A stretch of DNA of 64,000 nt. Source: Malachius bipustulatus (taxonomy: Eukaryota; Arthropoda; Insecta; Coleoptera; Melyridae). Positions 1 through 10,637 of this stretch are shown here, one piece after another; within the stretch, counting starts at the first letter, position 1; the number at the start of each line of letters is the position of its first letter. The stretch covers positions 28,429,867-28,493,866 of the forward strand of contig OU342630.1 of assembly GCA_910589415.1 (NCBI GenBank), given 5' to 3'. The notes beneath the pieces are model-generated. The model was not told the DNA's origin, made no database searches, and was given only the letters and a program-made list of their open reading frames with translations. Made by a program: the position numbers and the translations under genes.

Positions 1-265
1 TTCTGGTTTTAAGTTCTTGTTTCAATTTTTCTAGATGGTGGTTGTAGTTAAATGATGTATCCAACATAACCCCAAGATAAGTTGGATTGAAACCTTCGAG
101 GTTAATCAATAGATTTTGATGTCGTTGATTGTTATTTACGTGGAAACATTTTTTTTCTTTAGTATATTAAGACATAATCGCCATTTCTTAAAGTAATCAT
201 CCATTACCTCCAAGTCTTCTATAAAAGGTCTTCCAATGTTGTTGAATTCTTTAGATTAATTATAA
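1..265 (-). pseudogene. Non-LTR retrotransposon RT fragment, runs off the left edge
   Basis: On the minus strand a reading of about 85 codons shows the stretch after the RT catalytic motifs of a non-LTR retrotransposon: a segment like IEDLEVMDDYFKKWRL, followed by FNPTYLGVMLDTSFNYNHHL. The 'YLGVxLD...hHL' pattern is typical of jockey/CR1-like RT thumb regions. The reading is disturbed around a T-run near 150-160, which suggests a small frameshift. The continuation lies left of the window. The relic is too short to assign a clade. It has no link to the gypsy relic that follows on the other strand. Confidence 0.6.
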
Positions 266-1040
266 GTAAAAGCATTAATGTTCTGATAAGTTCTGAGTTC
301 TGACCAGTTAGCTTTTTCAAATATTCTCTGGATTTTTCTAAAAAGTCAACATAAATAATTAATTAATTTCAAAGCCAGTGTTACTTAATGTTAGTGCATG
401 TTGACTGTGTGTACTTGATTTACGTATTACTTTACTTAGTTATTACTTTATTAAGGAGGTCACTGAGAATTGTAGCTTGTAATGGGTATAGGGAAGACTT
501 CAAAAATGTGTTCTCTGACCTTAAAATATTAACTTTACCCTCGTTATACATTTATTAAAGTATCATGCATGTTAAAAATAATTTGATCTACCTACTATTC
601 CAACGGCTTAAATATTCACAACTATAACACGAGAACGAAAGAGATGTTGAGACCATCTTAAAATAGGCTGACGAGGTGTCGGAACGACCCCAGATTTTGG
701 GGAACACAATTCTTTAATAACATCCCAGAACAGTGAAAGCACCTTCCACTGGCTGTTTCATGTGCAAAGTAAGAGATTTATTTCATAAAGGGCATTCTAA
801 TGATTTGATGATTTTTAGGATGCGATTTAAGTGGTCTGAATATTAGACTGTGATACGAGATTTTTTTTATCAGAATCAATGTTAGTGTTTTTTTTTTGTG
901 ATAGTAATTTATTTGTATTGCAGATTTTTCTATCTGTGTATTTGACTTATGTAAGTATGATATATTTGTTATGGTATATGTTTTATGATATATATTTCTG
1001 AACCTGCAATAAATATTCCTCATTATTAATATAGAAACCA
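266..1040. other. AT-rich stretch, no gene seen
   Basis: No recognisable domain or repeat was found. Short open frames here are low-complexity and AT-driven. Confidence 0.5.
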
Positions 1041-1058
1041 ATTACTAAAAACGTTGAA

Positions 1059-1800
1059 TTGAAAGTAGCTACACTTTTAACAGTCGTCGGGGATGAAACG
1101 TATGAGCTAATGGTGGATCTATGCAGTCCTGATTTACTAGAGGAGAAGTCTTACACAAGTTTGATCAAAGTGGTGAAAAATCATGTACAACCGGAACCTT
1201 CAGTAATTGCAGAGCGGCATAAATTTCGTTTAAGAAGACAGGAAGCGAATGAGTCTGTAGCAGACTACATGGCAACCTTGAAAAAACCTTAGGGACTAGT
1301 TCGTCTCGGGACTATGCGCAATGAGGTATTCAAGCAGAGATTGATCGCAGAGAAGGTGATTAATTTTGCTAAGGTGTATGAGTTAGTAAAGAAATATGGA
1401 AGCAGCGGAAAAACAAGTCTCTGGAGTTGGAGCTTCCACCCAGTCATTGCACAAGATCCATCATATGGGTAAGTTTCGAGGTGCAACTTTCGATAGAAGA
1501 GCGGCAGAACAGGTTCCAGTTCCAGGTTCTGGAACTTCAGGTTCCAGAAATGTCCCAGGTTACAAATACAATGGAAATCGAGGGTATTCTGCATCATCTT
1601 ATAAAAAGAAGGTACCTAGTAATTTAAGAAGTGCGTGTTGTGTGTGTGTGTGGTCGAAAAAAAATGAAAGCAAAGAGTATTTTTACAAGCAAGCAAAATG
1701 TGCAATATGTAATAAAATAGGTCATCTGAAATACGTTTGTAAAAGTAAAATGACAAGTAATAAGTTTAACCGGAAAAATTATTTAATTGAAGAAACATAA
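1059..1800 (+). pseudogene. gag: Gypsy gag relic with CCHC zinc knuckle
   Basis: Gag is the capsid/nucleocapsid precursor of LTR retrotransposons. The first piece (1059-1292) has the LRRQEANESVADYMATLKK segment typical of the capsid region and ends in a stop. A second frame resumes around 1396 with MEAAEKQVSGV, the usual end of the capsid helix region in this family. A zinc knuckle of spacing CX2CX4HX4C lies near codons 102-115 of the second frame (CAICNKIGHLKYVC), and the frame ends at 1800. At least one stop and one frameshift separate the pieces. A purine-rich, microsatellite-like insertion (GT repeat near 1640) interrupts the linker before the knuckle. Confidence 0.75.
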
Positions 1801-1859
1801 ATACTTCAGAGAAAAATTTTATTTATCATGGTAATCATTTAAATTCAAATGACTCGTAT

Positions 1860-2140
1860 AATTTATCCAATGTTAATAGTACGGTTTCCTCGCCTAGTAA
1901 AATAAGAATTCTTCTAGATATTGCTAATTTAAACCTGGAAGTGGATACAGGATCACCAGCTTCTTTAATCTCAGATAATATATACGATATAAATTTTTCT
2001 CATATTCCTATTCAAGATTCTAAGTAAGTGTTCACAAGTTATAATGACAAAAAAAAAATAGTGCAATGGGCTTTATATTAGTAATTGTAACTTTAAATAA
2101 AATTTCAAAGAGATTGGAACTTTATATCGTTCCTTATATA
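1860..2140 (+). pseudogene. Gypsy aspartic protease relic
   Basis: The plus-strand frame reads LDIANLNLEVDTGSPASLIS, with the catalytic DTGS tetrad at 1944-1955. This is the retropepsin active site of an LTR retrotransposon. The frame then hits a stop near 2025, and a poly-A tract near 2050 breaks it again. It lies between the zinc knuckle and the RT, as expected for a gypsy pol. No flap or second conserved motif could be read with confidence. Confidence 0.7.
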
Positions 2141-2215
2141 TGGTGGACCATCATTATTAAGAAGAAATTGGTTATCAGCACTGAAAATAAATATTATCAA
2201 TAATACTGCAGTACG

Positions 2216-3165
2216 ATGGAAACAACAAATAAATATATAGACTTAGAAAAATTAATAAAAGAATATAAGTCGATATTTGAAGATAGATTAGGAAAATTTA
2301 ATAGTTTTAAGGCTAGCTTATATCTTAGGCCAAATTCAGTTCTAGTTTTTTGCAAAGCTCGTCCGTTAGTAATCAATTTAAAAGAAAAAGTCGAGCAAGA
2401 TTAGAAAGGTTAGTAACCCAAAATGTTTTAATTTCAGTTGATAATAGTGAATGGGCTAGCCCGATAGTCCCTGTCATTAAGAAAAATGGGGGAATTCGAA
2501 TTTGTGCAGATTTTAAAGTATCTGTAAATCCGAATTTGAAAATCCACAAGTATCCTTTAGCAAAAATTGAACATATTTTTTCTATACTTTCAGGAGGTAA
2601 ACTATTCACTAAAATTGATTTATCTTCAGCTCACTTGCAGCTCGAGTTGCATGAAGATTCCAAAAGGTTAGTCAAAGTAAATACACATAAAGGATTATTT
2701 CAATATAATAGGTTACCATATGAAATATCATCCTATCCGGAAATTTTCCCAAAAATTAATGGATGTGACCTTTGGTAACATGGATGGTATCGTCGTGCCA
2801 ACAAAAGGGAACACTTAGAAAGACTAAGTCAAATTTTTCAGAAAATAAAATTAGCCGATTTAACAATCAACTTTAATAAATGTGTTTTTTTTTTTAAATC
2901 CGTTGATTATTTAGGGTATACTATTGACGCAGCAGTACGACATCCGTCGGAAAAAAGAGGTATCCAGGAAATGAATGCGCCGACTAACAAAAGGGAACTA
3001 AAATCTTTTTTAGGTTGTATAAATTTTTATGCAAAATTTATTAAAAATATTAGTACTAAACTAAATACATTGCATAATTTCCTGCTAATATTGCTAATTG
3101 AAATGAATTCTGAAGAAAATACTAATTTATCCGACGAAATTCTTAATAAAGCTGAATTTGCTTAA
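2216..3165 (+). pseudogene. pol: Gypsy reverse transcriptase relic
   Basis: RT blocks can be followed through three frames. An entry region (YKSIFEDRLGKFNSFKA, then FCKARPL) is at 2216-2404. Fingers and palm with WASPIVPVIKKNGGIRICAD and FTKIDLSSAHLQLEL (motif A, KIDLSSA) and YNRLPYEISS (motif B region, normally YNRLPFGI/VASAP) are at 2350-2778. After a break, a thumb piece reads LADLTINFNKCVFF, VDYLGYTID and KRELKSFLGCINFYAKFI. The FVDD/YLDD catalytic block is replaced by a degraded NMDGIVV-like reading near 2785, so the active site is lost. The relic stops at 3165 before RNase H. Confidence 0.8.
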
Positions 3166-5112
3166 GAAAGAACTTTGTGAAAAATTATGTTCTTTTGTGT
3201 ATTATTTTCTTAATAAAATCACTGATAATTCAGTAGGCACCTACTTTAGTAGTTGTTACTATGGTAAGTACTGACAGTTCTGTGCCATAAAGTGCACATT
3301 CTGGAACAACATTATGGCACAGATGCTTCAAAGTGACAAATTATAAACCATTTTAATATTCATAATCACAGCATTTTAATACTAGTCGTCTATAAAGAAG
3401 TGTTATATCTACATTTTTATCATTACAAATTATAGATAGGTAATAAATGGCACTCTTTTAAAGAGTTGTAATAATATGGTCAAAGTCGAGCCAAGTGTCA
3501 ATTACTGCATGACTGGGAGTATTCCAAGTAATAGGTCCAGTCTTCGCGGTGACGATCATTGCAGATTTTGTTTTAGTTTAATCGGTGATGGGCTCTAGTA
3601 TTCAAGTTATCTTTTGTCATCAATATTATTCACTCATACATTCTTATGAAAAAAGTAAATATTTGGGAGAGTTTTATTTGTATACATTTTGATCAATGTC
3701 AATTTGATATTAGGGATTCATTTGTTCGTGAAAAACAATTTATAAATGACAGCTCAGCTGTGACATTCACTGAAAAAATTTACTGACATATAGTTCACTG
3801 ACAAAATCTTCAAGATAATACTAGGAGAAATCATATTTTTTATGGCCAAACGCGGTCCGAAAATATTTGAAATTGACTGTATCCAATACCAAGCGAATAA
3901 ACTTCCGATCGAGAATCGAGACGGAGACAACAAAAAGAAAAATTATGTATATTAATTTAGTCAATGTTACTTGACTACTCGATTCGTTTAACATGAACTT
4001 TCTATTTAGTTTTTGTTAATCATAATCGATGATTTAATAATTAATATTATTTACAAAAAAAATCATAATTTCCTATAATCGAATAATAACTTAATGGCAT
4101 TATAATACGAAATTTCACGTATACGTTCAAGTGTGTGATGTGCAATCCCGTTTGTAATAAGCACAACTTTGTATGCATCTAATTTTATAGCATAATAAAT
4201 AACAACAATAATTTGAAAAATCCACTTGCAATTACCGACTGTGAAACGTTAATATCCAATTTATTGGTCTGTTAATTGTAGCAGATCATTAACGTAAATT
4301 TCAGCCCATAAGGTAGTTTAATGTTTCTAAATATAAATTACTACTTTAATGTTTATGTGATTTCAATTTTAATGGGCTGAGGTTTGGCTTATTGAGTGAT
4401 TTTATTCACAAGAAATAATGGATTTTTAATAATAATTAAATATTATCATTATGAATACTTGTAATTATTAAATTTGAATTATGTCCTAGTCCGAGGATGT
4501 GACAATCTACCCTTAGATTTTATACTGGCAGCCTCATCGGTTTCAATTGTCCTTTATGATTGAATGGAAGTAACCTACTTCTAATATGTATAAGTATAGT
4601 CATTAATAATTTAATGCTAATGCTTTATGATACAGTTTAACCATTGCACGAGGTTTCATAATGAGTAGAGAAAAAAATTCATTAGGTCAAAATATTGCTG
4701 TATATTTGCATCTATAATATAAAAATTTTCAGCTTGTAAAAAAAACCCTTCAGTGAACTTTTTTTCGTGAAAATTACATATACCTACTAGTCAATTATTA
4801 TTCATTATAATTAGTGAAGCCTGTCAAAGAAGGTAACCTTTGCTAGATTCAACCAAATGCAAAAGTAGATTGTAAAGAGTGTTTGAAAAGGAATCCTGAT
4901 GAGCACATTTTAATTTGCGGTTTCTCCATCCACTAGAGCACTTTGTAACAGTTCGGATGTATTGTTTATCTCAATGAACTTTTCTCTATTACTTTTTTTT
5001 AAGGAGGAACATCGGTCTTAACTATGCAAATAAGAAAAAGTCGCTTCACTACGCTAATTTTGAACTTCGAAAACTCGCGTATTCTACCCAGATACACTTT
5101 TACTATACAGGT
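3166..5112. other. AT-rich stretch, no gene seen; one small hairpin
   Basis: No coding domain was recognised. A 12-bp perfect inverted repeat (TCTGTGCCATAA at 3279-3290 and TTATGGCACAGA at 3312-3323) may be the remains of a small inverted-repeat element. Confidence 0.5.
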
Positions 5113-5120
5113 TATTCCAG
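5113..5120. repeat. Target-site duplication, 3' side of the non-LTR element
   Basis: TATTCCAG occurs directly beside the GTATTG-repeat tail at 5121 and again at 10543-10550 beyond the other end of the element. If one mismatch is allowed the match extends to 12 bp. Confidence 0.8.
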
Positions 5121-5142
5121 GTATTGGTATTGGTATTGGTAT
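5121..5142 (-). repeat. 3' terminal hexamer repeat tail of the non-LTR element
   Basis: Three to four tandem copies of GTATTG (plus strand) form the 3' end of the element instead of poly(A). Simple-repeat 3' tails occur in several non-LTR clades that prime on short repeats. Confidence 0.8.
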
Positions 5143-5221
5143 ATTGAGGGTGATCTAGTTACTGCGACCTAAAAGGTCTATTGTATCCCCTCTACTGTGC
5201 TTCGCCTGGTGTGGAATCCCT

Positions 5222-8200
5222 TTAGTGAAGCACCCTCTCCAGGTCCGTTTCCTTAAGAAACTTCAGGATTTTGAGAGGATCAAGGTCGGGTAAGTTCCCG
5301 GCCTCTAGCTGGTGACGGCCCAGAACATTACTTCTTTTCAGTTCTAGCGCATCGCAGTTGAGCAGTAGGTGACGTGGTGTCTCGTCTCCTTTCCCGCAGA
5401 ATCTGCAGACGCCATTCTCTTCTATGCCTAACTTCCTCAGGTGTTCCTTGAGCTTACAATGTCCCGTTAGGAATCCCGTCAGTGTTCTGAGACGTTCCTT
5501 GTTGAGGTTGAAGAGTATCTTCGACCTTTCTCGGTTAAAATTCCCGAGAAGTTCTTTGGCTTGTCTCAACCCTGAGAGGTTCCTCCAATGGGTTTCTCTC
5601 AGTTTTTCTTCTTCCTTTTGGAGTTCTGCTTTGAAAAAAGTGTCTTCGAAGCCACAGAATGGTTCTGGTCCTATGAAGGGTGTCGATGCTCCTTTTCTTG
5701 CCAATAAATGGGCACGTTCGTTTCCCTCGATTCCGGAATGACCCGGTATCCACTTGAGGTGAATTCTATTTTTCTTGCCTAGTTCGTTAAGTTTTCCTAG
5801 GCATTCCCAAGCCATATTGGAGCTGATGATCGGAGAGCTTAGCGTTTTTATGGCTGCTTGACTATCCGTCAATATTTCTATTTCTTTGTTTTTGTAGTTT
5901 CTGTCGAGGTTTATTTGGGTACATACTTCTATTGCGTGTAATTCCGCTTGAAGTATGGTTGGGGATTTTCCCATTGGTTTGGAGTACATGGTGCGTGGCC
6001 CATAGATTCCTGCCCCAGTTCCCTCGACGGTCTTAGAGCCGTCTGTGTACCATTTGATCGTACCTTCTTTGAGAGTGCAGTTGGAGGTGTTGTTCCATTC
6101 CTCTTTCGTAGTCAGTTTCGTGATGAAGTTTCTCTCGAAACTGAATTTCTTAACAGTTCTGTCTTTTGGTAGTGTTAGGAGCCCCTCACAGCCACCCAAG
6201 GATCGATCCTCAGTGGCTCGCCGTACGTTCCTGATTCCTACTCTTGACATCCTGAGTAGAGCTTCTCCAGCTCTTTTTTCTATCACCAAATGTAGTGGTA
6301 TCAGATCCAGGATTACTTCCAACGCAGCGGTTGGGCAGGTTCTCATTGCTCCTGTGATGCAGAGACACGCAAGTCTCTGGATCTTCTCAAGCCTTTTTTT
6401 TTGCTGTTACTAGCTTAGTTCTTTTGTACCAAGCAACCGCTCCGTATGTGATGATAGGTCTCACAAGCATGGTGTACATCCAGCGCAGAATGTGTGGATT
6501 ACAGCCCCATGTTCTGCTAGCCATTCTCCTGCACACCATGAGAACGGTAGTGGCCTTACTTACTGTTTTGTCCAGGTGCTGGTTCCACAGTAGCTTTTTG
6601 TCTAGTGTTACTCCTAGAAATTTAACTTCTTCCTTCCATTCTAAATCCACTTTGCTCAAGCGTATAGCTTTGAGTTTTGGAAGCTTCAGTCTTCTTGTGA
6701 ATGGTACAAGTGTTGTTTTTGTAGGGTTGATGTTTAGTCCTACTTCCTGGCACCATTTCAGGGTTATATTTAACCCTCTCTGTATAATTTCGCAGAGAGT
6801 ACTTTCATATTTACCTCTGGCTATTATGACGATGTCATCGGCATACCCAATGCAGGTAATGCCGTTCTCGGTGAGTAACCCGAGGAGTTCGTCAACGACC
6901 AGACTCCACAGAAGGGGGGATAACACTCCTCCTTGTGGGCATCCTTTAGTTGTGTTTACCTGGATGGTGTTCTTGCCCACATTGGTTTCAACTGTTCTTG
7001 TAGACAACATGTTCTGAATCCATTTGGATGTTGTGTTGTCTACTCCTCTTTTTGCCAAGGCTTTCTTGACAGCATCGTGCTTTGTATTGTCGAATGCTCC
7101 TTCTATATCAAGGAAGGCGCAGATGGCGATTTTACAGATGGCGATTTACAGATGACCTTGTACTCCAGAGTGTCCTGAATCTTTTCAGTCAGCTCGTACA
7201 GTGCGGTCTCTGTCGACCTGCCCGCTCTGTACGCGTGCTGACTTGGGTGTAAAGGCACCCTGTTCAGTGTTTCTGTTCTTATATAGTTGTCGACGACTTT
7301 CTCCATTGTCTTCAATAGGAATGATGTAAGACAGATGGGTCTGAATGACTTCGGAAGGGTGATGTCCTTTTTTCCCACTTTGGGAATAAAGGTGACTCGT
7401 GCTCTTCTCCAGGCTTGTGGTATATATCCCATTGCCAGGCTGCTTCTGAAAATTCTAACCAGGTGTGGTATGAGATCATCCAGTTCTCTTTGTAGGAGAG
7501 CCGGAAATATGCCATCCACTCCGGGTGACTTAAATGGTTGAAAGGTGTCAATGGCCCACTTCAACCTTCCAGGAGTGCATATTATTCTAGCAGTGTCCCA
7601 ATTTTCCTTTTTTGGTTTCCCAAATTTCACGTGGGTGGTCTGATCTCTTTCCAGTGAACTACCTGGAAAGTGAGTTTTTAACAGAAGTAGAGCTCTCTGC
7701 TCTTCATCTTCTGTATAGTTACCATCCAGTTTTCTGAGTGACATTGTTCCCTGAACAGTGCCCTTCGCTAATGCCTTATGTAGTCTAGATGCTTCAGGTG
7801 TTGTTGTGATGTTCTCACAAAATTCCCTGAAGCTCTTTCTTTTCGCTTTCCTTATTTCTTTGTTGTAGGTTGTCAAAGCCATGGTGTAGTCCTGCCAGTA
7901 TCCGTCGCGCTTGGCTTTATTAAAAAGCCTTCGAACTTCTGCCCGGAGTTTGGAGAGGTATTCGTTCCACCATGGGGTTTTCCTACAACTTCTTTTTTCC
8001 CTGATGGGACAGCTGGATTCGTATGAGTCCTTCAGAGCTCCGTTTAGAGATCTTACTATTTCATCCAATTCTTGGTAGTTTTTAATTTTCGAATTGAATT
8101 GTTCTAAGTTACACTTTAGATTGGTGCGAAATTCATCCCAGTCTGTATTTCTTGGATTTCTAATCAGGGTACTCTCTTGCGAGAGTCCCCCCAATTTGAA

Positions 8201-8875
8201 CTCTATTATTCTATGGTCAGAGAGTGAAAGTTCGTTTGATACCCTCCAGTCTGTGATCATATGACTTATACACATGCTGGCAAGTGTTATGTCAATTACA
8301 TCTTGACTTCGTTTAGTGACATATGTTGGTGTATTTCCCACATTAATTGTCTCTAAATTGGATTCAAGAATAAATTCAAGCAATTGCTCACCTCTTTTGT
8401 TGGTGTACTTGCTGCCCCAGCTGATGTTGTGTGCGTTGGCATCACAGCCGACCAAGAGCGGTATTCCTTTCCCGTTACAGTACTCGGCCAGCTTCTGAAC
8501 TTCCTTTGGGGGTGCTGATGACTTTTCATGGAAGTACGCTGATGCTACTATGATGCTGCGGTGTGAGCCATCGGTGATGCTAACCCGAATTGGCACCAAG
8601 TCCCGCGTCATGAATTCTGAAAGACAAACATAATTTATGTTGTTTCTTATCAGGATGCAGGCCCTTGGGACTTCATTTCTGAAATCCCATATGACCTTGC
8701 AGTCCTTACGTGGCAAGCCTCTTACCTGCCCCTTGTAGACCCAAGGTTCTTGTATTAGCACAGCGCCTAGGCATGCCCTGTCGAACACCCGAGCTATGGC
8801 AGCTGATGCTCCCCTAGCGTGATGGGCGTTCAACTGGGCTATCCCAGTGACATTTGCTGCGCTAATGTTAGCCAT
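5222..8875 (-). pseudogene. ORF2: APE-type endonuclease, reverse transcriptase, RNase H (two frame lesions)
   Basis: ORF2 encodes the target-primed reverse transcription enzyme, about 1200 codons. It should start at the ATG at 8875, which overlaps the ORF1 stop (TGATG). Endonuclease: LNAHHARGAS near the N-terminus, IQEPW, GCDANAHNISWGS and SDHRIIEF (catalytic SDH). RT: SFRPICLTSF, HAYRAGRSTETAL, motif A FLDIEGAFDN, motif B GCPQGGVLSPLLWSL, motif C GYADDIVI, then EVKFLGVTLDKKLLWNQHL. RNase H: WYTDGSK, LQAELHAI, ILTDSQAAI, WIPGHSGIEGNERAHLLAR, in which the usual last Asp (GNERAD) is His. A CX2CX8HX4C motif (CRFC...HLLLNC) lies near the C-terminus. Lesions: a 29-nt tandem duplication at 7120-7148 just before motif A, and a one-base frame slip at a 9-T run, 6394-6402. 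The stop is at 5222-5224. Confidence 0.9.
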
Positions 8876-8877
8876 CA
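8873..8877 (-). promoter_or_regulatory. TGATG stop-start overlap coupling ORF1 and ORF2
   Basis: On the element strand the ORF1 stop TGA and the ORF2 start ATG share one base. Overlaps of this kind allow termination-reinitiation; a UAAUG version was shown to couple the two frames of the R1-clade element SART1. Here the use for coupling is an inference from position. Confidence 0.7.
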
Positions 8878-10020
8878 AGCTCCGCTTGTTGGGGTGCTTG
8901 CCCCCTCAGCGAGCACGGGCTCTTCTTCGGCTTCACCTGCCTCCTCAAAGAGCATGGGCTCTTCTTCGGCTTCCGATGGTTTCTCGGTGGTGTTGCCTGT
9001 CGGTTGCTCTGTCTCTGTTTTCTTCTTCTGCAGGCCATGTACGGGGATTTTCCCGAACCTGAAGAAGAGAGCGTTGCCATTCTTCTTTATGGCCTCGCAG
9101 GAAGCATCGTCGATGCCGATGTTAAGAACCCTCCCGGTGCCTTCTTCTCTATTGCTGAGAATTTTCCACAGATTGGTGTGGGTTCCCAGATTCTGTGTTT
9201 CCACCAGACTCAGCAGTTTCTTGGGGTCGAGTCCCTGACTTCTTGGAAAGAAGACAGTGATGTTTTGCGCCCTTGGGATGTCATCCCCCAGGCACGCCAT
9301 CAACTCTTCTCCTTTCCACTGATTAAGTTTCGGAGCATGCTCCTTTACCCAATCAGCTGTTTCTGCTGTGAGACAGTCCAACAGCAGCATACTGGCTCGA
9401 AAGTGTATACCTTCGAACTGGAGCTTGCACGCTGCTCCTAGCGACATCTCCTCCACGATAGCATCTTCTAGAGTGGTTAGTTCCTCCGTGCTAAGTGTTT
9501 TCTCAGGATAGCCCTTGGGAAGCACGGCAATCCTGATGCATTTGACAGCGCCTGCGTAGCTGGTGGATGTCCCAGGTGAACTAGCAGTGCCGGTGTAACT
9601 ACCCTTCGCTGTCATTTTTCTTTTTACGTTCGGCCTTTGAGGGGGGGTTTTTGCACTCCTCTTTACCGGCCGATTCTTGGTTTCGGATTTCTCCTCGACC
9701 TTCTGGTTAATGGCTTTTTGCCTAGCTGCCTCAGGTGTCATGCCCTGTGTAAGGTAGCGTAGGTACCATTTTACTTTGGCCCCACTTAGCCCTCTTCTTC
9801 TGGGGTCATCCATGCCCCCAGGTTGACCGAGAGGGGGGAGGGGTTGCTTTCCAGGTTTCTTGGGTCGCCTGGCTTCTTCAGTTTTGGTGTCTCGCTCTCG
9901 AGGTGAGCTCGAGTGCGAGGGACCAGCCTGCTGGCTCTGGTGGGTGGCATGCCCCACTGAATCAGCAGTTTGTTTTGCGGTGATTTCCCGCGATGGTTTC
10001 TGTATTTTCTCCTTATTCAT
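8875..10020 (-). CDS. ORF1: Gag-like protein with a DUF4780-like domain
   Basis: An intact frame of 381 codons from ATG at 10020 (MNKEKIQKPSREI) to TGA at 8875-8877. The frame stays open upstream but has no ATG there. The first 150 residues are basic and rich in Pro, Ser, Lys and Arg (RRPKKPGKQPLPP), and look like a disordered nucleic-acid-binding arm. Residues about 165-320 (IRIAVLPKGYPEKTLSTEEL ... WKGEELMACLGDD ... ITVFFPRSQ) resemble the insect DUF4780 domain seen as ORF1 of some non-LTR elements; this is by memory, not a search. An acidic tail closes the protein (EAEEEPMLFEEAGEAEEEP, with EAEEEP repeated). No CCHC knuckle was found. The presumed role is RNA packaging and chaperoning of element RNA. 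Confidence 0.8.
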   Translation of the reverse strand: MNKEKIQKPSREITAKQTADSVGHATHQSQQAGPSHSSSPRERDTKTEEARRPKKPGKQPLPPLGQPGGMDDPRRRGLSGAKVKWYLRYLTQGMTPEAARQKAINQKVEEKSETKNRPVKRSAKTPPQRPNVKRKMTAKGSYTGTASSPGTSTSYAGAVKCIRIAVLPKGYPEKTLSTEELTTLEDAIVEEMSLGAACKLQFEGIHFRASMLLLDCLTAETADWVKEHAPKLNQWKGEELMACLGDDIPRAQNITVFFPRSQGLDPKKLLSLVETQNLGTHTNLWKILSNREEGTGRVLNIGIDDASCEAIKKNGNALFFRFGKIPVHGLQKKKTETEQPTGNTTEKPSEAEEEPMLFEEAGEAEEEPVLAEGASTPTSGA

Positions 10021-10542
10021 GTTGTTCCCACGAATAGCTAGGGAAGGGTTGTTTCGCCCAAGCAGAGCCCTGCATGCAAGGGTGAGGGGTGTATACAATG
10101 GGGTGCCCCCTGGTGCCCCAAGGTTTAGTCCAGTAGTGGCTGGTCTACTATCCAGTCACGCATCCCATCAGCCTGGACCTCCACCTTAGGATTTAGGTTT
10201 TTTAGCGAGGTTGTCTCCTCTTGGTTCAGGCGATTAAGCCCAGACCCCCACATCATTCTGTCCGCGAGACATGTCCACGACAACAGATGATACGGTATAT
10301 CAGATAGTCCACAGTCGGACATCTCTGGCGCCGTTACCCCTAGTGCAGACCTTTAGTCACGACACGACAACCAGGTTAGGGGAGGTGGTCCGCGGCAGAG
10401 TTTTGAGCTACCAGTCTGGAATTTTACCTCCGACAAGCTTTATCACTACTGCTAACCTTACTCACTTACGCTCATTGTAAGGCCATCCCCCTATCCGCCA
10501 CCTGGGGACGCGCCCGATGGGTACTCAACCACACGGGCAGGG
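10021..10542 (-). other. 5' UTR and presumed internal promoter of the non-LTR element
   Basis: About 520 bp between the target duplication and the ORF1 ATG. It is GC-rich against the AT-rich flanks and has no coding frame of its own. Non-LTR elements usually carry a downstream-acting promoter here. No specific promoter motif could be read with confidence. Confidence 0.5.
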
Positions 10543-10550
10543 TATTCCAG
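10543..10550. repeat. Target-site duplication, 5' side of the non-LTR element
   Basis: TATTCCAG, the direct copy of 5113-5120. Confidence 0.8.
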
Positions 10551-10637
10551 TTTGTATAATGTTCATAACGACAGAAGACTTAAAAATAATTGTACTTTTT
10601 CTGTATTGTTTTGCTCTAAAACGTTTTATTTTGGAGA

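Larger units (their letters stand above)
1041..3165 (+). mobile_element. Ty3/gypsy LTR retrotransposon remnant (gag-protease-RT)
   Basis: Gag, zinc knuckle, aspartic protease and RT parts appear in the order of a Ty3/gypsy element on the plus strand, spread over about 2.1 kb and broken by several stops and frameshifts. No LTR was recognised at either side. RNase H and integrase are missing beyond 3165, so the copy is truncated at both ends. The RT type (KARP-like entry, ASPIVPVIKKNGGIRIC, YNRLPY) matches the gypsy group widespread in arthropods. It cannot be active. Confidence 0.85.
5121..10542 (-). mobile_element. Near-complete two-ORF non-LTR retrotransposon (R1/LOA/I-like), about 5.4 kb
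   Basis: A minus-strand non-LTR retrotransposon with a 5' UTR (about 10542-10021), ORF1 (10020-8875), ORF2 (8875-5222, broken twice) and a short 3' UTR ending in hexamer repeats (ATACCA on the element strand) at 5121-5142. An 8-bp direct duplication flanks both ends, so the copy appears full length. The order endonuclease, RT, RNase H and a C-terminal CCHC motif, with no zinc knuckle in ORF1, fits the R1/LOA/I assemblage. The exact clade is an inference. Base composition is clearly more GC-rich than the surroundings, which suggests recent arrival. Confidence 0.9.

Noticed and set aside
5424..7541. Plus-strand frames opposite ORF2 of the non-LTR element
   Set aside because: Antisense shadows; all RT and RNase H motifs read on the minus strand.
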